Below are positions 46,778 through 55,506 of a stretch of DNA of 64,000 bases, piece after piece. The position numbers and the translations under genes were made by a program. Below the pieces are notes generated by a model. The model ran no database searches. It worked only from the letters and a program-made list of their open reading frames with translations, and was not told the origin of the DNA. This DNA is from Aurantimonas aggregata (GTDB lineage Bacteria > Pseudomonadota > Alphaproteobacteria > Rhizobiales > Rhizobiaceae): contig NZ_JAAAMJ010000017.1 in NCBI RefSeq assembly GCF_010500835.1, positions 25,688-89,687 of the forward strand. Direction: 5' to 3'. Each line of letters begins with the position of its first letter. The stretch's first letter is position 1.

Positions 46778-46854
46778 TGGTAGCGGGAGAGGGACTTGAA
46801 CCCCCGACACGCGGATTATGATTCCGCTGCTCTAACCAGCTGAGCTACCCCGCC
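46778..46854 (-). tRNA. tRNA-Met (CAU), elongator type
   Basis: Complete cloverleaf of 77 nt including the encoded CCA end. The anticodon stem GCGGA/TCCGC encloses the loop ATCATAA with anticodon CAT, the T loop is TTCAAGT and the D arm is GCTCAGCTGGTTAGAGC. The acceptor stem GGCGGGG/TCCCGCT pairs fully with a G-U at each end. Its first base pair makes it an elongator rather than an initiator tRNA. Confidence 0.95.
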
Positions 46855-47089
46855 GCCTGACCCGGCGCGGCGTGGCCGGGCGGGTCGGCGCGATATAGGA
46901 GCGGGGGGCGTTTTGTGTCAATGCCCGCGGGATCGCAAAACCGGCTCGATGGCCGCAAAGGCGAAAGCGACCTGCGCCGTCCGTGGGCTTTCGCCGCGAT
47001 TGCGACCGACGGGCGAAGCCGCATCGACGATGTGGCGCGGCCGGCGGGCCCGACGGCGGATGCCGGCCGCGGGGCCGGCAACCGGTAGG

Positions 47090-48295
47090 CTATGCCTGGG
47101 CGGCCGCCGCGATCGGCAGGGCTTCGGTGTCGCCCGCCCGCGCCGTCGCGGCGATGATGCCACCGCCCAGCACCTCGGCGCCCTCGCCTTCGCCGGCATA
47201 GAAGACGCAGGCCTGGCCGGGCGCGACGCCCTCCTCGCCGCCGAGGATCTCCACCTCCCAGCCGGAAGCCGTCGCGACGATCCGGGCCGGGGCCGGCGGG
47301 CGGGTGGAGCGGACCTTCACGAACAGCTCGGGGCCGCCCGCCGCGAACGCCTCGGGGGCGGCGCGGCCCAGCCAGTTGACGTCGCGCAACCGCAGCCGGC
47401 GCGTCGCCAGCGCCTCGCGCGGGCCGACGACGATCCGTGCCTCGCCCGCTTCGATCGCGACGACATAGAGCGGATCGGCGGCAGCGATCCCGAGGCCGCG
47501 GCGCTGGCCGATCGTGTAGCCGAGAATGCCCTCATGGCGGCCGAGATGCCTTCCGTCGACATGGACGATGTCGCCTGGCCGGCCGGAATCGGGGTGCAGC
47601 CGGCGAATCACGTCGCTGTAGCGACCCTTGGCGACGAAGCAGATGTCCTGGCTGTCGGGCTTGGCGGCGATGGCGAGGCCATGCCGCTCGGCCAACGCCC
47701 TTGTTTCCGGCTTGGTCAGGCGACCCAGCGGAAAGCGCAGGAAGTCCAGCTGCTCCTGCGTCGTGCCGTAGAGAAAGTAGCTCTGGTCGCGGTCGAGGTC
47801 GCGCGGCCGGTAGAGGCTGCGATGGCCGCCATTCTGCCGGCTGTCGATGTAGTGGCCGGTCGCCAGCGCGTCGGCGCCGAGATCGCGTGCCGTCGCCAGA
47901 AGGTCGCGGAACTTGACGGTCTGGTTGCAGGCGACGCAGGGGATCGGCGTCTCGCCGGCGAGATAGCTCGCGGCGAAGGGATCGATCACCGCCTTGCGGA
48001 AGCGCTCCTCGTAATCCAGCACGTAATGGTGGATGCCGAGCGTCTCGGCGACCCGGCGGGCATCGGCGATGTCCTGGCCGGCGCAGCACGAGCCCGCCCG
48101 CCGGGCGCCCTCGCCCGCATCGTAGAGCTGCAGGGTGATGCCGACGACGTCGTAGCCCTCGTCCTTGAGGATCGCCGCGACGACGGACGAATCGACGCCG
48201 CCGGACATCGCGACGACGACACGCGTGTCGGCGGCGGGCTTCGGCAGATCGAGGCTGTTCAGCATGGACGGGCTCTGCGGCGCTGCTGCGGTCAT
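47090..48295 (-). CDS. mnmA: MnmA, tRNA-specific 2-thiouridylase
   Basis: Enzyme of 401 residues that adds sulfur to U34 of tRNA-Lys, -Glu and -Gln. The PP-loop is [17 protein letters not shown] (about 26-42). The two catalytic cysteines are in [12 protein letters not shown] and [15 protein letters not shown]. The ATG at 48295 is used because upstream in-frame codons encode no family sequence. The gene order mnmA-sciP-fliJ-ctrA is common in Hyphomicrobiales. Confidence 0.95.
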   Translation of the reverse strand: MTAAAPQSPSMLNSLDLPKPAADTRVVVAMSGGVDSSVVAAILKDEGYDVVGITLQLYDAGEGARRAGSCCAGQDIADARRVAETLGIHHYVLDYEERFRKAVIDPFAASYLAGETPIPCVACNQTVKFRDLLATARDLGADALATGHYIDSRQNGGHRSLYRPRDLDRDQSYFLYGTTQEQLDFLRFPLGRLTKPETRALAERHGLAIAAKPDSQDICFVAKGRYSDVIRRLHPDSGRPGDIVHVDGRHLGRHEGILGYTIGQRRGLGIAAADPLYVVAIEAGEARIVVGPREALATRRLRLRDVNWLGRAAPEAFAAGGPELFVKVRSTRPPAPARIVATASGWEVEILGGEEGVAPGQACVFYAGEGEGAEVLGGGIIAATARAGDTEALPIAAAAQA

Positions 48296-48499
48296 CGGCT
48301 GGATGTAGGCGGAGCCACGGCGAAATGCAAAAGCGCACGCCTTTCCTCCGGTACGGCAACCAGATGTCAATGACTCCAGTGGCCTGATGCAAACCCGTTC
48401 AAGTTCTTATCGAAAGCTTACGACAGGCTTGACGGAATTTTAAAAGCGTCGGGCTAACGTGACGCTGAGATTAGGTCTTTGAGTGTAGTAGAGAGTACA

Positions 48500-48790
48500 A
48501 TGACCGATCAGATCAGACCGCGTGTCAAATACGTCATCGGCCCCGACGGGAGTCCGCTGACGATGGCCGACCTGCCGCCGTCGAATACGCGTCGCTGGGT
48601 GATCCGCCGCAAAGCCGAGGTGGTTGCCGCTGTGCGCGGCGGCCTGCTCAGCCTCGACGAGGCGTGTTCACGCTATACGCTGACGGTGGAGGAGTTCCTC
48701 TCCTGGCAGGTTTCCATCGATCAGCACGGTCTCGCCGGGCTGCGGACGACCCAGTTGCAGGAGTATCGCAAGAGACTCGAACTGCACTGA
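48500..48790 (+). CDS. sciP: SciP (DUF1153), cell-cycle inhibitor of CtrA-dependent transcription
   Basis: DUF1153 protein of 96 residues, the SciP family. In Caulobacter it blocks CtrA from activating its target promoters in G1 phase. The helix-turn-helix core WVIRRKAEVVAAVRGGLLSLDEACSRYTLTVEEFLSW is present. The ATG at 48500 gives the standard N-terminus (MTDQIRPRVKYVIGPDG); a further in-frame GTG at 48479 is less likely. A strong bidirectional terminator follows at 48805-48849. Confidence 0.93.
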   Translation: MTDQIRPRVKYVIGPDGSPLTMADLPPSNTRRWVIRRKAEVVAAVRGGLLSLDEACSRYTLTVEEFLSWQVSIDQHGLAGLRTTQLQEYRKRLELH

Positions 48791-48804
48791 GTTCACAGGA
48801 GTAT

Positions 48805-48849
48805 CACCAACAAAAAAGGCCGGCACTTCGTCGGCTTTTTTTGTTGGTG
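48805..48849. terminator. Bidirectional Rho-independent terminator
   Basis: Near-perfect 20-bp inverted repeat, CACCAACAAAAAAGGCCGGC with its complement, around a 6-nt loop. Runs of A and T flank the GC-rich stem, so it ends transcripts of sciP from one side and of the FliJ gene from the other. Confidence 0.85.
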
Positions 48850-48993
48850 CCTTTGCGGCATGCGCGGGTCTGTCCGACGCTGGCCAGCCTGTTCGATCGG
48901 GCGGCTCGCAAAAGAGGCGCCAGCCGACAGTCGGCGCCGGCCGCCCGCGTGACGGTTCGCAGGGGCCGGCCGGTTTTCAGAGGCGCTGGCGCC

Positions 48994-49362
48994 TCAGCCC
49001 AGGGCTTCGCGCCGCTGTTCCAGTTCCTCGCGCGCGACGTCGCGCTGCTCCAGCTTCTCGGCATTGACCAGTTCGGCATCCGCCTCCTCGAGGGCGAGAC
49101 GGGCCGCGGCGATCTGCACCTTCAGGTCCTTGACCGAATTGTTCAGATTGTCCCGCCGGATCCGCGCCGCCTTGGCGAAGGTCGGATAGGCGAAATGGGC
49201 GACATCGCTGATGCCGGCCTTTTTCTCTTCGGTGTTGATCTGATGGTCCAGTTCCCCTGCCATGCGGGCAAATTCGCTCATCATCATCTCGAGCTGTTCG
49301 AGCTGACGGCGTTTTTCCATGACCTTGAAACGCGTCAGTCGTACCAGATTGTCCCGCTTCAT
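48994..49362 (-). CDS. fliJ: FliJ-like flagellar export chaperone
   Basis: All-helical coiled-coil protein of 122 residues with the FliJ pattern: MKRDNLVRLTRFKVMEKRRQ at the start, then long heptad stretches with many Glu, Arg and Gln. FliJ escorts flagellar substrates to the export ATPase FliI. The ATG at 49362 is used as it begins the MKRDNLVRL start common to rhizobial copies beside ctrA. Confidence 0.75.
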   Translation of the reverse strand: MKRDNLVRLTRFKVMEKRRQLEQLEMMMSEFARMAGELDHQINTEEKKAGISDVAHFAYPTFAKAARIRRDNLNNSVKDLKVQIAAARLALEEADAELVNAEKLEQRDVAREELEQRREALG

Positions 49363-49451
49363 ACTCGATTCCCCAGCTGACAGCTCCTTGACGGAACCGG
49401 CTTGAACACCGCGACAAACGGGTTTCGGGCAAGCCTCGCGGGCTAAGCCTC

Positions 49452-49467
49452 TTAACCGTCTGTTTAC
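49452..49467. promoter_or_regulatory. Putative CtrA binding site
   Basis: TTAA-n7-TTTAC at 49452-49467 matches the CtrA consensus TTAA-n7-TTAAC with one mismatch. It lies about 90 bp before the fliJ start and 254 bp before ctrA, so it could serve either gene. Confidence 0.5.
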
Positions 49468-49720
49468 GCGCACCGTTAATCATAGGGACGAGGATTTAAG
49501 GCTGGGTAAACCGAGTTCCCCGTGTTTGGCGCATCGAACAAGCGCCGCGGGGTGCACCGAGCGCCGCGTCCTGAACTGCCCGCGGGCGGAATTGCCCGAA
49601 GTCCATGATGGACCACGATAATTTGTTAACCATTTCCTGCCACGTTTCGGCCGGAGTTTAGACAAACGAAAGCCTTGCCGGATGTCGTAGTTCGGCGCGG
49701 ATGGCTGAGAGGATCTACTG

Positions 49721-50413
49721 ATGCGCGTTCTTTTGATCGAAGACGACAGCGCGGTCGCCCAGAGCATCGAGCTCATGCTGAAGTCGGAGAGCTTCAACGT
49801 CTATACGACCGATCTTGGCGAAGAGGGCGTCGATCTCGGCAAGCTCTACGACTACGACCTGATCCTCCTCGACCTGAACCTGCCGGACATGTCGGGCTAC
49901 GAGGTGCTTCGGACCCTGCGCCTGTCGAAGGTGAAGACGCCGATCCTCATCCTCTCCGGCATGGCCGGGATCGAGGACAAGGTTCGCGGTCTCGGCTTCG
50001 GCGCGGACGACTACATGACCAAGCCGTTCCACAAGGACGAGCTGGTCGCCCGCATCCACGCCATCGTCCGGCGCTCGAAAGGGCACGCCCAGTCGGTCAT
50101 CAATACCGGTGATCTCACCGTCAATCTCGACGCCAAGACGGTCGAGGTGAACGGCCAGCGGGTGCACCTGACCGGCAAGGAATACGCCATGCTGGAGCTG
50201 CTCTCGCTGCGCAAGGGCACGACCCTCACCAAGGAGATGTTCCTCAATCATCTCTACGGCGGCATGGACGAGCCGGAGCTGAAGATCATCGACGTCTTCA
50301 TCTGCAAGCTGCGCAAGAAGCTCTCCACCGCGACCGAGGGCAAGAACTACATCGAGACGGTCTGGGGCCGCGGCTACGTGCTGCGCGAGCCCGAGGAAGC
50401 CCGCGCCGCCTGA
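49721..50413 (+). CDS. ctrA: CtrA, master cell-cycle response regulator
   Basis: OmpR-family response regulator of 230 residues. The receiver domain (1-120) has the phospho-aspartate in [15 protein letters not shown] (Asp51), the acidic pair EDD and Lys in TKPFHKDE. The winged-helix DNA-binding domain has the CtrA-specific [52 protein letters not shown]. It is essential in most members of this order and controls division, flagella and DNA methylation. The 358-bp region upstream, longer than average, contains the CtrA-like site above. Confidence 0.97.
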   Translation: MRVLLIEDDSAVAQSIELMLKSESFNVYTTDLGEEGVDLGKLYDYDLILLDLNLPDMSGYEVLRTLRLSKVKTPILILSGMAGIEDKVRGLGFGADDYMTKPFHKDELVARIHAIVRRSKGHAQSVINTGDLTVNLDAKTVEVNGQRVHLTGKEYAMLELLSLRKGTTLTKEMFLNHLYGGMDEPELKIIDVFICKLRKKLSTATEGKNYIETVWGRGYVLREPEEARAA

Positions 50414-50437
50414 TCCGGCCATCATCGCGAGATCGAG

Positions 50438-50470
50438 ACCCGCCCGGCCCTGCCGCGGCGGGTTTCGTCG
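50438..50470 (+). terminator. Probable terminator of ctrA
   Basis: Stem ACCCGCC/GGCGGGT around a 12-nt loop is followed by TTTCGTCG. It lies 25 bp past the ctrA stop; the U-tract is short. Confidence 0.5.
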
Positions 50471-50536
50471 TTCAGGCATCCGCGCCGGCAGGTGGCGTCG
50501 AGCGGCGTGCCGATGCGCCGGAACGTCGCCGGTCAC

Positions 50537-50965
50537 TCACGGCGCGACGCGGAACTGGTCGGGACGCGGCTCGCTGCCGCTGTTCCACGGGGTCGCTTTA
50601 GCGGCGAGGTACGGCGTAATCGCCGCCCGCAGCGAGGCGCGGTCGAAGGGCTTGTAGATGAATCCCGCGACACCGGCCCGCTTCAGGCGGGTCATCAGGC
50701 CGAGATTGCCGTCGACGATGACGGCGAGAACGATCACCCGGTCGCCACCGGGCAGCGCCTTGATCTGGCGCACCAGATCCGGGGCGTCGTTGCCGAGGAC
50801 CGCAGCGGCGACAAGGACGAGGTCCGGCAGGCCGTTCTCTTCCAGCCAGTCCTTCGCATCGCTCGGGCTGGCGACGCAGTCAACGACCAGGCCAAGCTGC
50901 GGCAGCATCCGCGACACGACCTTTCGGACGATCGGCGCATCGTCCACCACCAGACAGGTCTGCAT
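50537..50965 (-). CDS. CheY-like receiver protein with the phospho-aspartate replaced
   Basis: Receiver-fold protein of 142 residues. The acidic pair Asp8-Asp9 and the late lysine (GFIYKPFD) are kept, but the strand-3 position expected to be the phosphorylated aspartate reads VLVAAAV (Ala53), so it should not be phosphorylated. The C-terminus adds a 20-residue unstructured tail. The ATG at 50965 gives MQTCLVVDDAPIVRKV. It lies between ctrA and chpT, on the chpT strand, and may be a docking or pseudo-receiver partner of the phosphorelay; that is inference. Confidence 0.82.
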   Translation of the reverse strand: MQTCLVVDDAPIVRKVVSRMLPQLGLVVDCVASPSDAKDWLEENGLPDLVLVAAAVLGNDAPDLVRQIKALPGGDRVIVLAVIVDGNLGLMTRLKRAGVAGFIYKPFDRASLRAAITPYLAAKATPWNSGSEPRPDQFRVAP

Positions 50966-51086
50966 GACCGGCTCCTCCGCAATGCAACCGCCGACGGCGT
51001 GGCTGCAACGGTACAAGCCCTACACCGACGGCATTGCCGTAGCGTTCAGAAACAGCGGTAAGATTAGGTAAAGATGCTCGTCGGCG

Positions 51087-51713
51087 TCAAGCGACGCGGA
51101 AGACCACCGTGCCTTCGGAAAGCTCGTGCGAGACACCGAGGCCCGATTCCCTGGCGAGGAACAGCGTGTAGTAAGGCTGGATCGCCTGGGCATCCATGGT
51201 GTCGGCGGCAGCCTGGCCGTCGAGGAGGGCGATCAGGCGGGGCTGCATCCGCACCCGGTCGCCGCTGGCCCGCACGGTGGCGCGCGGCGGCTCCAGGCTC
51301 TCGATCTCGACCCGCACCTCGCCGCCCCGGCTGATCGACGAGCTGGCGAGGACCACGAGGTTGAGGATGATCTTGACGAAATTCTTGCCGACATAGCCGG
51401 GCTCGCCTACCCAGACGAGCGAGGCCTTCTCGTGGTCCATGTAGCCGGTGGCGACGGTCTTGGCCTCGTTCAGGTCGATCGTCGCCGTCTGCGAGCCGGC
51501 CGCGCCGAAGGCGATCCGCGCGAACTGCAGCTTGGCGACCGCCGCCTTCAGCGACTTGCGCACCAAGTCCATCGATTCGGGATCGTTCGGCATGTCGTCG
51601 AGGAGCTCGAGGCCGCTCTGGATCCCGAAGACCGGCGAGATGATGTCGTGGCAAAGCCGGCTGGACAGCAGCGCCGCGAGGTCTGCGGCGGAAAGCTCGG
51701 GAAGCGTGGTCAT
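51087..51713 (-). CDS. chpT: ChpT, histidine phosphotransferase of the CckA-CtrA relay
   Basis: Protein of 208 residues with the ChpT dimer helix LSSRLCHDIISPVFGIQSGLELL, whose histidine accepts phosphate from CckA and gives it to CtrA and CpdR. The degenerate ATPase-like C-terminal domain has no usable ATP-binding motifs, as in ChpT. The ATG at 51713 is chosen because it lies close to the conserved part; a start at 51782 is also open. It is next to ctrA and eipA. Confidence 0.92.
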   Translation of the reverse strand: MTTLPELSAADLAALLSSRLCHDIISPVFGIQSGLELLDDMPNDPESMDLVRKSLKAAVAKLQFARIAFGAAGSQTATIDLNEAKTVATGYMDHEKASLVWVGEPGYVGKNFVKIILNLVVLASSSISRGGEVRVEIESLEPPRATVRASGDRVRMQPRLIALLDGQAAADTMDAQAIQPYYTLFLARESGLGVSHELSEGTVVFRVA

Positions 51714-51974
51714 TCGGGTCCGTTCCGTTGAGTCCGTCGGTCGTTCGCGGCGAATCAGCCGCGCCGTTTCGGTGGCGAGCATGGGTTTTGGCGCCGGAGG
51801 CGTCAACCGAGGCAGACCCTCCGGCGGGATCGGCGACGACCTCGCCGGCAGCCGGCGGAAGCCGTTAGGCAAATGACAACCATGTTTTGCTCAAATCGAG
51901 GAGATCGCGCCTCGGGGCGCTTCGCGGGCACCGCCTTACCGGCCGACAGCCCGGGTTCTTGAAAGGATCCGATC

Positions 51975-52556
51975 ATGAACCGCATGTTGAAAACGGTCCG
52001 CCAGTTCGCCGCCCTCGCCGCGGTCGCGCTGGGCCTCGTCCTGTCGGGGCCGGCCGTCGCCCAGCAGCAGCAATCGGGCTACACGGTCGACGAGATCGTC
52101 ACCACCGGCCACCAGTTCTTCGGCAGCACGGCCGGCGGCCTGGCGCAGCTGGTGGAGAACGCGTTCGAACGCTACGGCCTGCCGAACGGCTACATCCTCG
52201 GCGAGGAGGCGGCCGGCGCCTTCGTCGGCGGCTTGCGCTTCGGCGAGGGCACGCTGTTCACCAAGAATGCCGGCCAGCACCGGATGTTCTGGCAGGGCCC
52301 CTCGCTCGGCTTCGATTTCGGCGGCGACGGCGCCCGCACCATGATGCTGGTCTACAACCTGCCCTCGGTGGAGGGGATTTACGGCCGGTTCGCCGGCGTC
52401 ACCGGCAGCGCCTATCTCGTCGGCGGCCTCGGCATGACCGTCCTCGTGCGGGACGACATCGTCCTCGTTCCGGTCAAGACCGGCCTCGGCGCTCGCCTCG
52501 GCGTCAATCTCGGCTATCTGAAGGTGACGCCGATGCCGACCTGGAACCCGTTCTGA
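51975..52556 (+). CDS. eipA: EipA (DUF1134) periplasmic envelope-integrity protein
   Basis: Protein of 193 residues with a Sec signal (about 1-29, ending PAVAQ) and a DUF1134 domain (GYTVDEIVTTGHQFFGSTAGGLAQ, GFDFGGDGARTMMLVYNLPSVEGIYGRFAGVTGSAYLVGGLGMT). In Brucella the homologue is EipA, needed for envelope stress resistance and reported to be controlled by CtrA. It lies next to chpT. A terminator follows at 52616-52641. Confidence 0.9.
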   Translation: MNRMLKTVRQFAALAAVALGLVLSGPAVAQQQQSGYTVDEIVTTGHQFFGSTAGGLAQLVENAFERYGLPNGYILGEEAAGAFVGGLRFGEGTLFTKNAGQHRMFWQGPSLGFDFGGDGARTMMLVYNLPSVEGIYGRFAGVTGSAYLVGGLGMTVLVRDDIVLVPVKTGLGARLGVNLGYLKVTPMPTWNPF

Positions 52557-52615
52557 GCCGTCGTGGCGGCGTTGCCGTCAAAGCATAGCGGCAGGCCAAC
52601 ATCATTTCTGCGTGG

Positions 52616-52641
52616 AACGGGCGGCGAATACCGCCCGTTTT
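52616..52641 (+). terminator. Rho-independent terminator after eipA
   Basis: Stem AACGGGCGG/CCGCCCGTT with a 6-nt loop, followed by TT, lies 59 bp past the eipA stop and before the coiled-coil gene. Confidence 0.7.
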
Positions 52642-52681
52642 GCGCTATACACGCGCGGCAGCAATTCCTTCGAAGGTCCCA

Positions 52682-53824
52682 ATGATCGCGACCGGTCTGA
52701 CATTTCTCTTCGGCTTTCTGTCGGCAATACTGATTGCGCTGCTGCTGACGCCGCTGGCGATGGGCCGCGCCAGGCGGCTCGCCCGGCGCGAGTTCGAGGC
52801 CGCGATCCCGGTCAGCGCCAACGAGATCCGCGCGAGCTTCGACCATGTCCGGGCGGAAGCGGCGCTGATGTCGCGGCGCCGCGAGATGGACGCGCTGGCA
52901 ATGCGCGACAAGGCGGCGCTGGAGCGGGCGGAAGCGGGGCGCGTCGCACGGGAGAACGCCGATCTGAAACGGCAGAACCGGGAACTCGAGGCGGTGATCG
53001 AGGCCCGTGATCTCGAACTGCGGGAACTCACCGAAACCTTCGAAGCCCATCGCGCCGATTACGGGCGCCTGGAGAGCGAGCTGCGCGAGACCGGCCACGA
53101 TCTCGATCTGCGCATCGAGGAGATGGATGCGCTGGCCGCCCGGTTCCGTGAGCTGACGCAGATCGCCGACGAGCGGCAGATCGCCATCGTCGCGCTGGAG
53201 AGCAAGTCGGAGCGGCTCGCGGACGAGCTTCGCCAGGCCGACCGGCAGGACCGCGAGCGCGAGGCGACGATCGAGCGGCTGCGCAGCGAGGCCGGCACGC
53301 TGGAAGCCCGTTTCCAGAAGAAAAAGGCGACCGCCCGAAAGCTCGACGACCGGGTGTCGCGCCTGACGGCGGAACTCGCCGACCGCGACGACAAGATCGC
53401 GCGGCTCGCGGCGGTGGTGGAAGAAGGTCTCGACGAGCCGGCGCTGCTGGCGGACGTCAAGGCGCCGACCGTGGTGTCCGCTGCCGGCGCGGATCCGGCC
53501 GCCGACGCACCGATCGAGGCTTATGAACCGGAGCCCGTGACAGCGACAGCCACCGCGACGGTCGGTGAGCGGGTGCGTGACGCGCTCGACCTGCCGGCCC
53601 ACCCGCTGGACGAAGCCGACCTCGACGAGGCGCGGTTGCGCCAGCGCATCAGCGACATCGCCGCAAGGGTGATCCATCTAACGGCGTCAGTCGAAGGCCG
53701 CGGCTCGCCGATCGACCGGATCCTCGATGCCGATCCGCAGAAGGATGGCGGCGACGAGCGCCCGACGCTGGCGCAGCGAGCCCGCCGCCTGCGCAAGGAC
53801 GACGCCGATCACGCCGCCGAATAG
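52682..53824 (+). CDS. Membrane-anchored long coiled-coil protein
   Basis: Protein of 380 residues with one N-terminal membrane helix (about 3-25, ending ALLLTPLAMG) and a basic stop-transfer (RARRLARRE), then about 230 residues of heptad-rich coiled coil (about 55-255). A Pro/Ala/Thr-rich linker follows (about 255-300) and a short conserved C-terminal part (RLRQRISDIAARVIHLTASVEG). No known domain is recognised. Such proteins are conserved in rhizobia near ctrA/chpT. The ATG at 52682 begins the hydrophobic helix. It converges with the methyltransferase, overlapping by 16 bp. Confidence 0.75.
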   Translation: MIATGLTFLFGFLSAILIALLLTPLAMGRARRLARREFEAAIPVSANEIRASFDHVRAEAALMSRRREMDALAMRDKAALERAEAGRVARENADLKRQNRELEAVIEARDLELRELTETFEAHRADYGRLESELRETGHDLDLRIEEMDALAARFRELTQIADERQIAIVALESKSERLADELRQADRQDREREATIERLRSEAGTLEARFQKKKATARKLDDRVSRLTAELADRDDKIARLAAVVEEGLDEPALLADVKAPTVVSAAGADPAADAPIEAYEPEPVTATATATVGERVRDALDLPAHPLDEADLDEARLRQRISDIAARVIHLTASVEGRGSPIDRILDADPQKDGGDERPTLAQRARRLRKDDADHAAE

Positions 53825-54615
53825 AGCGCGTGCAGGACGATCGCGGCGGCCGTCGCGACGTTGAGACTGTCGATCTCCGGCTGCATCTCGATTCGAACGG
53901 TCTCGCAGCGATGCATCAGCGCCGCCGGAAGGCCCCTGCCCTCCGCCCCCAGCAAGAGTGCCGGGCGCGCCGTCGGGCCGATGCCGGCAAGCCTGGTTTC
54001 GCCCGAGGGCGACAGCGCCAGCAGCCGGCAACCGGCCGCCTCGCATGCCGCCACGAGCGCCTCTCCCGTCCCGCCGCGAACCCACGGCAGGGTCAGCGCC
54101 GTGCCGACGGAGACCCGCAGCGCCTTGCGGTAGAGCGGATGGCAGGATGTCTCGTCCAAGAGGATGCCGGCGGCCCCGAAGGCGGCGGCATTGCGGAAGA
54201 TCGCGCCGAGATTGTCGTGATTGGCGATCTCGACGCCGACGACGAGCGGCCGGCCGGTGGCAGCCGCACGCGCCAGGATTTCCGCGACGGACCACGGCAC
54301 GCCGACCGCCGCGCCGTGGGCGAGCACGCCGCGATTGACCGGAAAGCCCGCGATGCGATCGAACACCTTCTGCTCCGCGACATAGACCGGCACGTCGGCG
54401 GGCAAGCCGGCGAGCCGGCTGCGCACGCCCTCCAGGCGGTTCCGCAGGATCAGGAACGCCGTCGGCCTGAAGCGGCCGGCCTGCAGCAGCTGGTCGAGGA
54501 CGACGCTGCCCTCGGCGATGAAGCCGGAACGCCCGACGAGATCGCGCTCGCGCACATCGCGGAACGGCTCTATCCGCGGATCCTCCGCGTCGTCGATGGT
54601 GATGGGCTCGGGCAT
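53809..54615 (-). CDS. SpoU/TrmH-family RNA 2'-O-methyltransferase
   Basis: SPOUT-fold methyltransferase of 268 residues. An N-terminal substrate-binding domain precedes the three knot motifs: ANHDNLGAIFRNAAAFGA (1), LLGAEGRGLP (2) and IEMQPEIDSLNVATAAAIVLHAL (3). It should methylate a ribose 2'-OH of rRNA or tRNA; the target is not clear. The ATG at 54615 is used because residues further upstream do not match the family. The 315 bp between this start and the next gene hold divergent promoters and nothing else I can recognise. Confidence 0.88.
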   Translation of the reverse strand: MPEPITIDDAEDPRIEPFRDVRERDLVGRSGFIAEGSVVLDQLLQAGRFRPTAFLILRNRLEGVRSRLAGLPADVPVYVAEQKVFDRIAGFPVNRGVLAHGAAVGVPWSVAEILARAAATGRPLVVGVEIANHDNLGAIFRNAAAFGAAGILLDETSCHPLYRKALRVSVGTALTLPWVRGGTGEALVAACEAAGCRLLALSPSGETRLAGIGPTARPALLLGAEGRGLPAALMHRCETVRIEMQPEIDSLNVATAAAIVLHALYSAA

Positions 54616-54930
54616 GGTCTCGGCCGTGACGGACTGGCGGTGCCAGCGGAACGCTGTTGGTGCCCGCAAACTCTCCGTCGATCAAACGATTATCCGGGGA
54701 AGCCGTGCCGTCTCGAACCCGCATGCGCTTGTATCGGAGAACGGGCGCCTGCCGTCGCGCCTCACTGCATCCGGAGGTTGGCTGCTGTGGGACGGGCCGC
54801 CCTGTCGCAGGAGCCACCAGGATGGATGCCACCCCATACCCGCCATGCGACCGATCTGGTACCGGCTCGTTTAACGCCGCGCCGGGCTTGCCTCTGGCGG
54901 ACACGATGCCAACGACAGAAGGACGTTGAG

Positions 54931-55506
54931 ATGGGCCAGTTGTCGCCGGAGTTCTTCCGCCGCGATGCCGTCGACGTCGCGCGGGACCTTCTGGGGACAA
55001 GACTGCTCGTCGACGGCGTCGGCGGCGTGATCGTCGAGACCGAAGCCTACGATCACGAGGACCCGGCCTCGCACTCGTTTCGCGGCCCGACCGCGCGCAA
55101 TGCCGCGATGTTCGGGCCGCCGGGGCGAGCCTATGTCTACCGGTCCTACGGCATCCACTGGTGTTTCAACATCGTCTGCGGGGCTGACCAGACCGGCAGC
55201 GCCGTGCTGATCCGGGCGCTCGAGCCGCTGGCGGGGCTGGCCGCGATGCAGGAGCGTCGGCGGATGGAGGATCCGCGGCTGCTCTGCGCCGGCCCCGGAC
55301 GCCTGACGCAGGCGCTGGCCATCACCGCCGACCATGACGGCCTGCCGCTCGACGCGCCACCGTTCCGGCTGGAGCGCGGGCCGACGCCTGAGGCCATCGT
55401 CGCCGGGCCCCGGATCGGCATCACCCAGGCCGCAGACATCCCCTGGCGCTTCGGCATCGCCGGCTCGCGCTTTGTCAGCCGGCGGTTTCCGGCCACGCCG
55501 AAATAG
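54931..55506 (+). CDS. AAG-type DNA-3-methyladenine glycosylase (MPG family)
   Basis: Alkyladenine DNA glycosylase of 191 residues that excises 3-methyladenine and hypoxanthine. The active-site motif GVIVETEAYDHEDPASHSF (glutamate general base, about 36) and AYVYRSYGIHWCFNIVC are seen. The ATG at 54931 begins MGQLSPEFFRRDAVDVARDLLG, the standard start. It is the last clear core gene before the AT-richer island. Confidence 0.93.
   Translation: MGQLSPEFFRRDAVDVARDLLGTRLLVDGVGGVIVETEAYDHEDPASHSFRGPTARNAAMFGPPGRAYVYRSYGIHWCFNIVCGADQTGSAVLIRALEPLAGLAAMQERRRMEDPRLLCAGPGRLTQALAITADHDGLPLDAPPFRLERGPTPEAIVAGPRIGITQAADIPWRFGIAGSRFVSRRFPATPK

Noticed and set aside
47062..47079. GC-rich palindrome after mnmA as a terminator
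   Set aside because: GCCGGC repeats form a stem but no U-run follows on the minus strand, so it is not called.
48421..48460. CtrA box or sigma-70 promoter before sciP
   Set aside because: TTAA and TAAC half-sites exist but with wrong spacing, and TTGACG/TAACGT are 20 bp apart, so neither element is supported.
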